Below, one piece after another: positions 55,482 through 63,230 of a DNA stretch of 64,000 nucleotides; position 1 is the first letter of the stretch, and each line of letters starts with the position of its first letter. The position numbers and the translations under genes were made by a program. The notes under the pieces are model-generated. The model was not told the DNA's origin and ran no database searches. It saw only the letters and a list, made by a program, of their open reading frames with translations. The stretch is from SAR202 cluster bacterium (GTDB lineage Bacteria > Chloroflexota > Dehalococcoidia > Lucifugimonadales > Lucifugimonadaceae): NCBI GenBank assembly GCA_016872495.1, contig VGZT01000001.1, positions 1 through 64,000 on the forward strand. The letters are read 5' to 3'.

Positions 55482-55774
55482 GACGGATCACCTTCCTACC
55501 GGACTGAGGCTGGCGAAATACAAGGGGCTGTGCGAGTTACAGAGGACTCTCAGGAACACCGTCCAAAACAACACTCTTTGCTGGCCTGATGACCGGTAGA
55601 TCGCGTACCCGTTGGAACCGAACGGCCTGCGACTTTGCAGTCGGGAAGAGAAGGGGAAGCGTCTTGTGGGAATTCCCCGCTGAACACCTGGTGGACACAG
55701 GCGATGGTCGAGGTCTGCATTGAGCCGAGGACCCGAGGCGTCCCGAATATCAAGCGGGTATGACGCGAAGCGCC

Positions 55775-56530
55775 TTAGCGGAAGCTGATGGTCTCGCCGC
55801 CATCGACCAGGATCGTCTGGCCGCGGATCATCCACGTGTCGTCGGCGCACAGCCACGCCACGACCCTGGCGACGTCCTCAGGGGTCACGGCACGTCCTGC
55901 AGGCGTCGGGCGGCTGGCGATCTGCTTGATTGCATTTGAATCGGGGAAGGCGTCGAGCGCGTCCGTCTGGACGAAGCTGGCGGAGACCCCGTTCACCGCG
56001 ATCATTTTTGGACCGAGCTCCACCGCGAGGTAGCGCGTCAGGGCTTCGAGAGCGGCCTTCGACACGCCGACCGCGAAGTAGTCCGGCAATACCTTGAACG
56101 AGCCGGGGCTCGAGATGTTCACGATGCGTCCGCCCTCTGGCATGACCTTGGACGCCTCGATGGCGCACAGCCACGGTGCACGGGCGTTGATGTCCAGCGT
56201 CCAGTCCCAGTGCTTGGTCTCGAGTTCCGCTGCGGGCCGCATGACGCCTGACGCCGCATTGTTGACGAGGATGCTGAGCGGGCCCAGCTCGCTCGTGACC
56301 TTCTTGAACATCTCGGCGATCGTCTCTGGCTCGCCCAGGTGGGCGCGTACCCTCAGGCAGCGAACGCCGGCGGCGCTGATCTGCGCCTCCGCCTCGCGTG
56401 CGGCCTCGTGGTTACGGAAGTAGTTGAAGGCCACGTCGCAGCCCCGCCTGGCAAGTTCGAGCGCGATCGCTCGGCCGATCCCCCGGGAACCGCCGGTCAC
56501 CAGTGCGACCTTGCCTTTAAGCGAGCTCAT
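55775..56530 (-). CDS. fabL: Enoyl-ACP reductase III
   Basis: NADPH-dependent last step of the fatty acid elongation cycle. 251 residues. GGSRGIGRAIALELARRG, LVNNAASGVMRPA, and the FabL-type active site YFAVGVSKAALEALTRYLA (Tyr-x6-Lys rather than the common Tyr-x3-Lys), then DALDAFPD, TPAGR and MIRGQTILVDGG. The close match to B. subtilis FabL wording makes this more than a generic SDR. Co-directional with fabG and plsX. Confidence 0.88.
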   Translation of the reverse strand: MSSLKGKVALVTGGSRGIGRAIALELARRGCDVAFNYFRNHEAAREAEAQISAAGVRCLRVRAHLGEPETIAEMFKKVTSELGPLSILVNNAASGVMRPAAELETKHWDWTLDINARAPWLCAIEASKVMPEGGRIVNISSPGSFKVLPDYFAVGVSKAALEALTRYLAVELGPKMIAVNGVSASFVQTDALDAFPDSNAIKQIASRPTPAGRAVTPEDVARVVAWLCADDTWMIRGQTILVDGGETISFR

Positions 56531-56594
56531 GGGACGTCACCCTTCGACTGGCTCAGGGTCCGTCACGCCAGTCCGGACCTGAACCTGGCCCGAT

Positions 56595-57338
56595 CTAGAT
56601 GGCCATTCCGCCATCGACACGCAACACAACGCCGGTAATGTAGCGAGCCTCTTCACGTGCCAGGAAGTCGGCCGCCACGGCCACCTCGTCCGGCGTCCCG
56701 AAGCGGCCCATGGGTACCCAGGTCAGGATCTTGTCCTTCAGCTGTTGCGACAGCACTTCGACCGTTGCCGTTTCGACGTAGCCTGGCGCGATCGCGTTTA
56801 CGGTGATGTGCCGTGTCGCGAGCTCCTTGGCGAGCGTCAGCGTGAGAGTGTCGATGGCGCCCTTGGACGCCGAATAGTTCGCCTGACCGATGTTCCCTCG
56901 GATTCCGACCACGGAAGTGATGTTGATGATCCGCCCCCAGCGTCCCTTCAACATCCCCGGTACGGCCAGCTTGCAGCAGTAGTACGTGCCGTTGAGATTG
57001 GTATGGATGACCCGGTCCCAGTCCTCGTCCTTCATGCGGATCAGCAGCGCGTCCTTGATGATCCCGGCGTTGTTCACCAGGATCTCGACGGGGCCGTATG
57101 CGGCCTCGGCCGTCTCGAACATGTTCTTGAGGGCGGCACGATCGGCAACATTAGCCTGCAGCGCCATCGACGTCCCGCCGGCGGCGGTGATCTCGGCGAC
57201 GACTTTCTCGGCGTCCTCCCCGTGGGTGTTGTAGTTCACGACCACGCGGTGCCCGGCGGCGGCGAGCCTTAGCGCAATCGCCCGTCCGATCCCCCTCGAT
57301 GCCCCTGTGACCAGGGCGGTCCTTGGTGTGTCAGGCAA
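56595..57338 (-). CDS. fabG: 3-oxoacyl-ACP reductase
   Basis: 247 residues. TGASRGIGRAIALRLAAAG, NNAGIIKDALLIRMKDEDWD (typical FabG), catalytic Ser-Tyr-Lys in ITSVVGIRGNIGQANYSASK, and RYITGVVLRVDGGMAI at the end. It lies between fabL and plsX, which supports the fatty-acid role over other SDR activities. Confidence 0.93.
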   Translation of the reverse strand: MPDTPRTALVTGASRGIGRAIALRLAAAGHRVVVNYNTHGEDAEKVVAEITAAGGTSMALQANVADRAALKNMFETAEAAYGPVEILVNNAGIIKDALLIRMKDEDWDRVIHTNLNGTYYCCKLAVPGMLKGRWGRIINITSVVGIRGNIGQANYSASKGAIDTLTLTLAKELATRHITVNAIAPGYVETATVEVLSQQLKDKILTWVPMGRFGTPDEVAVAADFLAREEARYITGVVLRVDGGMAI

Positions 57339-57362
57339 GATCCGTGATCCCCAGCTGTGAGT

Positions 57363-58403
57363 TCAGGCCGTCGCCGGCGGCGGTTCGCCGAGCTTGCCGC
57401 GGAGCCGGGCAACTTCTTTCGCCGCGGCCTCCACGAAACCGTTCTGGACTGACTTGCGGGCCGTGTGAATCGCGTTGGCCACGGCCTGGGCCCGGGCGCG
57501 GCCATGGCCTACGACCGCCACGCCCTTGACCCCGAGGAGCGGCCCGCCGCCGTACGCCTCGGCCCGGTTGGTTAGCTCGTACACCCGCGTCGCGATCCGC
57601 TCGACCTCATCCGCGGCCAGCTTGCCGCCCAGGTGCGAACGCAGGTCGTTGGCAAGCGCCTCGCCAAGACCCTCCGTGAGCTTCATCACGACGTTGCCGG
57701 AGAAGCCTTCGCAGACGATGATCTCGGCCTTGCCGAAGGGCAGATCGGTACCTTCGACGTTGCCGATGAAGTTCAGCCCGCTCTGTTTCAAGAGCGGTGT
57801 CGCTTCGAGGACCAGTTTGTTCCCCTTGCCCTCTTCGGCGCCGACGCTGAGGATCGCTACCCGCGGACTCTCCACACCGTAGAGGATTCGGGACATTGCG
57901 GTCCCGAGCGCGGCAAAGTCGGCCAGCTGTCGCGGCTTGCACTCCACGTTCGTGCCGACATCGATGACGATCGTCCCGGGCGCAGTCCCGATGATCGGGC
58001 CACCCAGCGCGGCGCGGTCGATCCCTTCAAAGGTGCCGAAAAGCACGGTGGCGGCGGCGATGGTCGCCCCGGTCGAGCCCATGCTCACTACGGCCCTGGC
58101 CTTGCCAGCCTTGACCACGCCTGTGGCCACGAAGATCGAGGCACGCGGCTTGCTCCGGAAGGCCATGGCCGGATGCTCGCCCTCGCGTACGACATCCTCG
58201 GAGGGCACGATCTGGGCTGGCAACCTTTCAGAGCCCGGGAACTTCGCCAGCTCCGCCTTGAGAGCGGCGGGGTCCCCGACCAGCGCCAGCGCGACGCCTC
58301 CCTGTTTCATCGCCAGGACCGCACCGGCGACGGTCTCTGCCGGCGCAAAATCGCCGCCCATAGCGTCCAGGGCGATCGTCACCATGTTCGGTGGTGTGGT
58401 CAA
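57363..58403 (-). CDS. plsX: Phosphate acyltransferase
   Basis: Makes acyl-phosphate from acyl-ACP for phospholipid synthesis. 346 residues. TIALDAMGGDFAPAETVAGA, VVSMGSTGATIAAATVLFG, VIDVGTNVECKPRQL, CEGFSGNVVMKLTEGLGEAL and GGGPLLGVKGVAVVGHG are PlsX signatures. TTG at 58403 or ATG at 58385 as start. Confidence 0.95.
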   Translation of the reverse strand: MTTPPNMVTIALDAMGGDFAPAETVAGAVLAMKQGGVALALVGDPAALKAELAKFPGSERLPAQIVPSEDVVREGEHPAMAFRSKPRASIFVATGVVKAGKARAVVSMGSTGATIAAATVLFGTFEGIDRAALGGPIIGTAPGTIVIDVGTNVECKPRQLADFAALGTAMSRILYGVESPRVAILSVGAEEGKGNKLVLEATPLLKQSGLNFIGNVEGTDLPFGKAEIIVCEGFSGNVVMKLTEGLGEALANDLRSHLGGKLAADEVERIATRVYELTNRAEAYGGGPLLGVKGVAVVGHGRARAQAVANAIHTARKSVQNGFVEAAAKEVARLRGKLGEPPPATA

Positions 58404-58418
58404 TCCGCGCTTCCTCCG

Positions 58419-58844
58419 CTAGCCCGTGACGGTAACAAATGCCTGGCCGGCAATTGCTTCGGTGCCGTCCGGCTTAAGAACTCCAACCCGATATTCGATG
58501 ACCTGCCCCGGGCCGCTGGCACCGCTGACTGAGATCGCCTCGCCGGTCGTGCGCACCGTCTCTCCCGGGAACACCGGCGCCTTGAAACGGACCTTGAGCC
58601 GACCGGTGGTCGGCCACTCCCGTGGGAACGCCGTGGCCATCATCTCCGAGACAAAGGCAAGCACAAGCATACCGTGAGCGATGCGCCGCCCGAATTGAGT
58701 CCCCGCGGCGTAGGTTTCGTCGAGGTGAATCGGGTTGAAATCACCGGCGGCTTCGGCGTAGGCGCCTACCTGCTCCTGGGTCACCTGTTTGACGATCTCG
58801 GGCAGGCGCTGCCCGGGCTCAATGCGCGCGGCGTCGCCAGTCAT
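58419..58844 (-). CDS. MaoC-type (R)-specific dehydratase, HadB-like
   Basis: 141 residues from the ATG at 58844 that overlaps the preceding gene's stop (ATGA). Hot-dog fold with the hydratase-2 catalytic motif AAGDFNPIHLDETYA (Asp and His) and RRIAHGMLVLAFVSEMM. Size and sequence resemble mycobacterial HadB, which with HadA dehydrates 3-hydroxyacyl-ACP. Adjacent to plsX-fabG-fabL; no fabZ or fabA in the window, so this pair probably fills that step. Confidence 0.82.
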   Translation of the reverse strand: MTGDAARIEPGQRLPEIVKQVTQEQVGAYAEAAGDFNPIHLDETYAAGTQFGRRIAHGMLVLAFVSEMMATAFPREWPTTGRLKVRFKAPVFPGETVRTTGEAISVSGASGPGQVIEYRVGVLKPDGTEAIAGQAFVTVTG

Positions 58845-59236
58845 GCCGGCACGATGACGGTGCTTGACGAGGCGGCTAGCTTCTGCCCGCGGGCGTCGAA
58901 GAACTGCGTTGCGACCGTCGCAAAGCGACTGCCGCGCCTGACCGAGGAAGCGACCAGTTCGGTGTCGGCGAACACCGCGACGCCCGGTCTCACGGGCAGC
59001 AGGAACTCGCACTCCTGGCCGGCGTGGACGGTGCCCGCCGACAACCCCAGCAGCTGAATCATGTGGCTCAGCCCGGCGGCGATCAGCGCCATCGGCGGGA
59101 CGATGCGGTGGTGCCCCGGGGCCGCGCTCGGAGACAAATCGCCGGTCGCCGCGACGTATGCGTCGATGTCGGAGTCGGTGAAAGAGAATTGGTAGCGCGG
59201 AAAACGGTGTCCGGCCTGTAGCTCGCCTAGATTCAC
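58841..59236 (-). CDS. MaoC/FAS1-like dehydratase partner, HadA-like
   Basis: 131 residues: SFTDSDIDAYVAATGDLSPSA, then HRIVPPMALIAAGLSHMIQL and HAGQECEFLLPVRPGVAVFADTE. A hot-dog protein without the catalytic Asp-x4-His of its partner, matching HadA/HadC-type non-catalytic subunits. Start and stop positions couple it to the HadB-like gene. Confidence 0.78.
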   Translation of the reverse strand: MNLGELQAGHRFPRYQFSFTDSDIDAYVAATGDLSPSAAPGHHRIVPPMALIAAGLSHMIQLLGLSAGTVHAGQECEFLLPVRPGVAVFADTELVASSVRRGSRFATVATQFFDARGQKLAASSSTVIVPA

Positions 59237-59254
59237 GGGTTGTGATTGTACTGC

Positions 59255-59620
59255 CTACAGGTCATCCTGCCGCTCGCCGCGCATCGCGTCGGCCTCCTCG
59301 AGGAGGTGCCGGGCCATCTCCATGGCCTCTGGCTTACGGAAGTCCAGCTGGGAGAGAGCGAGTACCCGGTACAGGAGCCCGGTAGACACGACCGCTTCCT
59401 CCGACCGGTTCAGCGCCGGGATCTTGACGCCCAGCGCGTCCGCCATCGCAAGCGACGCCCGCATCCCGCTCCGATTGATGTACACCCGTGTGAGGAGCCG
59501 GCCCTTGTGAAGCAGCGACACTCCAGTGTGATTCTGGACGAGCCTGACGCGCACATGCGCGCTTGGCCGGTCTAACAGTTGATAGGCGTAATCGAGCGCC
59601 TTGGCCCGGCTCGTTCCCAT
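59255..59620 (-). CDS. Hypothetical protein
   Basis: I do not recognise this 121-residue protein. From the ATG at 59620 it reads as a soluble, mixed alpha/beta protein with a basic centre (HVRVRLVQNHTGVSLLHKGR), YINRSGMRASLAMADALGVK, and a C-terminal helix rich in Glu/Ala. No cysteines, membrane segments or repeats. Upstream of the HadA-like gene by 18 bases on the same strand, so it is probably in the fatty-acid unit. Confidence 0.55.
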   Translation of the reverse strand: MGTSRAKALDYAYQLLDRPSAHVRVRLVQNHTGVSLLHKGRLLTRVYINRSGMRASLAMADALGVKIPALNRSEEAVVSTGLLYRVLALSQLDFRKPEAMEMARHLLEEADAMRGERQDDL

Positions 59621-59838
59621 GACAAGAAACCTCGGATTGAATTGGTGGAGCCCGCTGCGAGTCCGATCCGGATCAAGCGCGCTTCCAGCGACGGGCGTCG
59701 GCAGTATAATCACCTTCCCTTTGGCGCCCGTACGGGGCGATTTCTGGGAAAGTCGGGCAGTGTGGCCGGCGCGCCGACCTGGACCGCGATTCCACGGTGG
59801 CAGGCGCAGTTCATGCTCGTTCAGGAAGCGAAATCAGC

Positions 59839-60639
59839 TTGGAACTGAAGGACCGAGTAGCGATCGTTACCGGTGGCGCCACCGGAATAGGGCGGGGGAT
59901 CGGTGAGGTCCTCGTCAGGTACCGCGCCGCGATCGTTGTCGCAGACCTCGACGCCGACACCGCCGAGAGGACTGCGAGCGACTTCGCTGCCATGGGAGTG
60001 CCGTCCATGGCGGTGGTCGCCGACGTGACGAAGCCGGACTCGATCGAGAAGTCGGTCGCCGATGTCCTCGCCCGGTTCGGCCACATCGACATCCTCATCA
60101 ACAACGCTGGCGTGGCAGGCGCGCGTGGCTGGCACACCTCCGCAGATTCGCGTGAGGAAGACTGGATCGCTGCTTTTGAGGTCAACGTCAAAGGCATTGC
60201 AAACGCCACCAACGCGGTATCGCCGGTGATGCGCACGCAACGCGCCGGCAAGATCATCAACATCGCGTCGATAGCCGGTCGAGAAGGCCGCCCAGCCCTG
60301 CCGCACTACTCGGCGTCGAAGGCCGCGGTCATCAATTACACGCAGGCGGTTGCGGACGAGCTTGCCCCGTTCAACATCAACGTAAACGCCGTCTGCCCGG
60401 GCCTGCTCTGGACGCCCATGTGGGACCAGGTCGGCCATCGCTACGCCAGGTTCAACCCCAGGTACGAGGGGCTCCCATCCCGCCAGGTCTTCGACACGAT
60501 GATCCAGGACGTCATCCCGTTGAAGCGAGAGCAGACGCCGGAGGACATCGGCAATCTCATCGCATTCCTGGTGTCTGAGGACGCTCGGAACATCACCGGT
60601 CAGGCCATCAACGTCGATGGCGGCGCTTTCCTGAGGTAG
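59839..60639 (+). CDS. Short-chain dehydrogenase/reductase (first of a tandem pair)
   Basis: 266 residues from TTG at 59839 (LELKDRVAIVTGG). Cofactor loop TGGATGIGRGIGEVL, then DLDAD after strand 2 (Asp favours NAD), NNAGVAGARGW, catalytic IASIAGREGRPALPHYSASK, and ITGQAINVDGGAF. Substrate unknown. About half its positions match the next gene, so the pair arose by duplication. Confidence 0.9.
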   Translation: MELKDRVAIVTGGATGIGRGIGEVLVRYRAAIVVADLDADTAERTASDFAAMGVPSMAVVADVTKPDSIEKSVADVLARFGHIDILINNAGVAGARGWHTSADSREEDWIAAFEVNVKGIANATNAVSPVMRTQRAGKIINIASIAGREGRPALPHYSASKAAVINYTQAVADELAPFNINVNAVCPGLLWTPMWDQVGHRYARFNPRYEGLPSRQVFDTMIQDVIPLKREQTPEDIGNLIAFLVSEDARNITGQAINVDGGAFLR

Positions 60640-60644
60640 CCGAG

Positions 60645-61442
60645 TTGCTTTCAGACCGGATCGCGATCGTTACCGGCGGCGCGTCGGGGATCGGCAAGGG
60701 GATCGCCATGGTCCTTGCGCAGCGCGGGGCCGATGTTGTCATTGCAGACACGAGCATCGAGAACGCCACCGACACGGCGCGGGCGATCGAAAAACTCGGC
60801 CGACGGTCGATCGCGCTGGAGACTGACGTCACCCGGCGTGCCTCGACCGATGCCATGGTGTCGACGACCCTCAGCAAGTTCGGCAAGATCGACATCCTGG
60901 TCAACAACGCCGGCGTGGGCGGTGGCCGGGAGTGGTGGACCAGGTCTCACAGCAACGGCGACGACTGGGATCGCGCCTACATGGTCAACGTGATGGGGAT
61001 CGTCCACGGGATCGAGTCCGCACAGGCCCACATGAAAGAACGGCGCGCCGGCAAGATCATCAATATCGCGTCGACCGCGGGGCGGCGCTCCGTGGTTGGT
61101 TTCGTGCACTACTCGGCCAGCAAGGCGTCGGCGATCAACGTGTCCCAGGCCTTCGCGCTCAGGCTTGCCCAGTTCGGCATCAATGTGAACTGCATCTGCC
61201 CGGGACTGCTCTGGACGCCGCTCTGGGAGAGGATCAGTGAGCGCCGGCAGTCGCACCTGCCCCCTGATCAGCGCCTGAGCCCCCGCGAATACTTCCTCGC
61301 CCAGGTCAAGCAGCAGGTACCCCTGGGGCGGGAGCAGACGCCTGAGGACGTCGGCAAGCTGGCGGCGTTCCTGGCTTCCGACCTCGCCCGCAATATCACC
61401 GGCCAGTCCATCAACCTGAACGGCGGCTCAGTGAAGAGCTGA
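60645..61442 (+). CDS. Short-chain dehydrogenase/reductase (second of a tandem pair)
   Basis: 265 residues, TTG start five bases after the first SDR. TGGASGIGKGIAMVLAQRG, IADTS after strand 2, NNAGVGGGREWWTRSHSNGD (WW/TRS loop shared with its neighbour), catalytic IASTAGRRSVVGFVHYSASK, CICPGLLWTPLWERI and ITGQSINLNGGSVKS. Both have the insert PGLLWTP-W in the substrate loop, suggesting related substrates. Confidence 0.9.
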   Translation: MLSDRIAIVTGGASGIGKGIAMVLAQRGADVVIADTSIENATDTARAIEKLGRRSIALETDVTRRASTDAMVSTTLSKFGKIDILVNNAGVGGGREWWTRSHSNGDDWDRAYMVNVMGIVHGIESAQAHMKERRAGKIINIASTAGRRSVVGFVHYSASKASAINVSQAFALRLAQFGINVNCICPGLLWTPLWERISERRQSHLPPDQRLSPREYFLAQVKQQVPLGREQTPEDVGKLAAFLASDLARNITGQSINLNGGSVKS

Positions 61443-61479
61443 CGTCTACCATGGCGGCTCGGTGAAGAGCTGACGTCTA
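61422..61479 (+). repeat. 27-bp direct repeat at the end of the second SDR gene
   Basis: 61422-61448 (gene 3' end, including the stop) is repeated at 61453-61479 with one mismatch, 31 bases apart. It looks like a recent local duplication that copied the last codons into the intergenic space. The following 145 bases before the next gene show nothing else. Confidence 0.8.
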
Positions 61480-61624
61480 ACACGATATCCCTCAGAGCTT
61501 CACCGCGTCCGGCCTCTGAGGACCCGGCCAGCCACAACGCGGCGAGCTCAGGTAACGTCTTGCGCTCGCGCATCGCGCTCTCGTGCAGACGCGCGCGAAC
61601 GACCCTGGCGCGGCGCTTCCCTGG

Positions 61625-62854
61625 TCAACGCCCGGGCAGGCCAGTCGCCCTTGCGGCAAGCTCGGCTCGCCTGCTCCGGTACTCCGCCTCTGCGATTTCG
61701 CCCGCCTCGAATCTGGTATCCAGTTCCGCGATCTGCTGGATGAGGGTCGCGCGCTCGACCTGAGCGTCCGCTTCCACTACGTCGGCACCCTTGTCGACAG
61801 CACTCCCGGTCCGCCGCCGGCGGACGACGAACACATACCCGAGCAGGGCGGCGAGAAGGGCGCCGGCCGCCACCGGCACGCCGATCTTCACGGCGTCGCT
61901 GGAGTCGTCAATGGCGTTGGTGATTCGATCCAAGAGCGGCGGTTCTGGCAGCTCTCCGAACATCAGTGCCACTTGCCGCCCACGAGCGAAGTTCGCGCCG
62001 GTGACCACGGAGTAGGTGGAGAGGCCGAGTGTCACGTCCTCGCCCGGTTTAAGCCCGTCTCCTGAAACCCTGCCCGCTTCCTTGAGCATCAGCACGCGCA
62101 GCTCGCGTGCGCCAAACGGCAGGTTCTTCGCAAACTCCAGGGTGCTCCCGTCGTACGGCACGAAGTACTCGAACAGTAGCCGGTACTCACCGGGTGGGAT
62201 CGGGTTGGTCAGGGCGAACCCGGGACCGACCTCGACAAGCTGGCCGGCCGGCAGGGGCGGGTCAACGGAGATGCCCGAGAGCCCTTCGAAGCCAGGCGGC
62301 AAGCCGAAGCGGAACATGCTCAATCCGGTGACCTTGGGGTCGGTCAGGTCGGCGACAAAGGTGCGGTCGCCAGAGTTCCGAAATGTCACGTACTCCAGGA
62401 TCCCCATGGCGCTGATCGAGGCGTCTGGCCGTACGACGAGCGCGTGGCTGGTTACTTCGATCGTTTCCAGCGATCGCGTCGTCTCGAAGATCTGGACCTT
62501 CAGATTTGCAGGGGCTAGCTCGTCCTGCAAATTGATCGCGGAAATAACTCCCTGGTAGTCGGTCAAGACGCGATTGACGACGTCCTGGCCGGACCTGACA
62601 TTGGTGAAACTGAAAACGCCCCGGGAATCGACCCGCGTGGTTTGCTGGTCCACCGGCCTTCCTTCAAGGTCGGTCGTGATCAGGACGACTTCGAAACCTT
62701 CGGGTACCGAAGCGCCGGATGTTCCGTTGCTGACCACGCCACCCACCTGGCCTGCGAACTGCGCCTGCACGGAACCCGTAGATAGCCCGTCCAGGAAGAC
62801 GCACAGGGCCAAGGAAAGGGTGCAAGCGACCGTGAAAGAGCGCTTGAGGGTCAT
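61625..62854 (-). CDS. Secreted/anchored protein with SHOCT-like tail, next to ccm genes
   Basis: 409 residues: signal peptide (about 1-32), a beta-rich extracytoplasmic region with carboxypeptidase-like and duf-like strands (FEVVLITTDLEGRPVDQQTT, then VEVGPGFALTNPIPPGEYRL), a membrane helix at about 323-344 (VPVAAGALLAALLGYVFVVRRRR), and a short cytoplasmic tail with IAELDTRFEAGEIAEAEYRS, which resembles the SHOCT oligomerisation motif. Starts inside the stop of the CcmI-like gene. I infer a role linked to cytochrome c maturation or heme export, from position only. Confidence 0.7.
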   Translation of the reverse strand: MTLKRSFTVACTLSLALCVFLDGLSTGSVQAQFAGQVGGVVSNGTSGASVPEGFEVVLITTDLEGRPVDQQTTRVDSRGVFSFTNVRSGQDVVNRVLTDYQGVISAINLQDELAPANLKVQIFETTRSLETIEVTSHALVVRPDASISAMGILEYVTFRNSGDRTFVADLTDPKVTGLSMFRFGLPPGFEGLSGISVDPPLPAGQLVEVGPGFALTNPIPPGEYRLLFEYFVPYDGSTLEFAKNLPFGARELRVLMLKEAGRVSGDGLKPGEDVTLGLSTYSVVTGANFARGRQVALMFGELPEPPLLDRITNAIDDSSDAVKIGVPVAAGALLAALLGYVFVVRRRRTGSAVDKGADVVEADAQVERATLIQQIAELDTRFEAGEIAEAEYRSRRAELAARATGLPGR

Positions 62855-63228
62855 TCGTTCTTTCCCTGAATGACCTCGTGCTTGTTCTGATCGGGCCTGC
62901 CACGCTTCTGTATCGTCGCCCGCGCTTGCGCGACCTCTGCCTCCAACCGGCTGTCTCCGGGTGCCATCTCAGCTTCCTGTTTGATCACCCGAGCGGCCCG
63001 GATCCGTAGATCGGCCACCTGAGCGTCGAGGTCTGCCTGCTCTATTAGCCCGGTTGCGCGATCGTGCTCGGCCTGACGGATCTGCCTGTAGATCTCAGCC
63101 TTGGATTCCTGGAGCTCACGGGCGCGTCGCCGGGCGCCGGCTTGGCTGGTGCGCGGCGGCCGGAATAAGGGCCAGACGACGACCGCGATTATGGCGATGG
63201 CCAGTACGAGGCCCAGAGCGATCCCCAT
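62851..63228 (-). CDS. Short CcmI-like membrane protein
   Basis: 125 residues from the ATG at 63228: one membrane helix (ALGLVLAIAIIAVVVWPLF) then a charged helical region (RARELQESKAEIYRQIRQAE and DRATGLIEQADLDAQVADLR) matching the N-terminal part of CcmI. The TPR domain that binds apocytochrome c in proteobacterial CcmI is absent. Two bases after ccmF. Confidence 0.7.
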   Translation of the reverse strand: MGIALGLVLAIAIIAVVVWPLFRPPRTSQAGARRRARELQESKAEIYRQIRQAEHDRATGLIEQADLDAQVADLRIRAARVIKQEAEMAPGDSRLEAEVAQARATIQKRGRPDQNKHEVIQGKNE

Positions 63229-63230
63229 GG

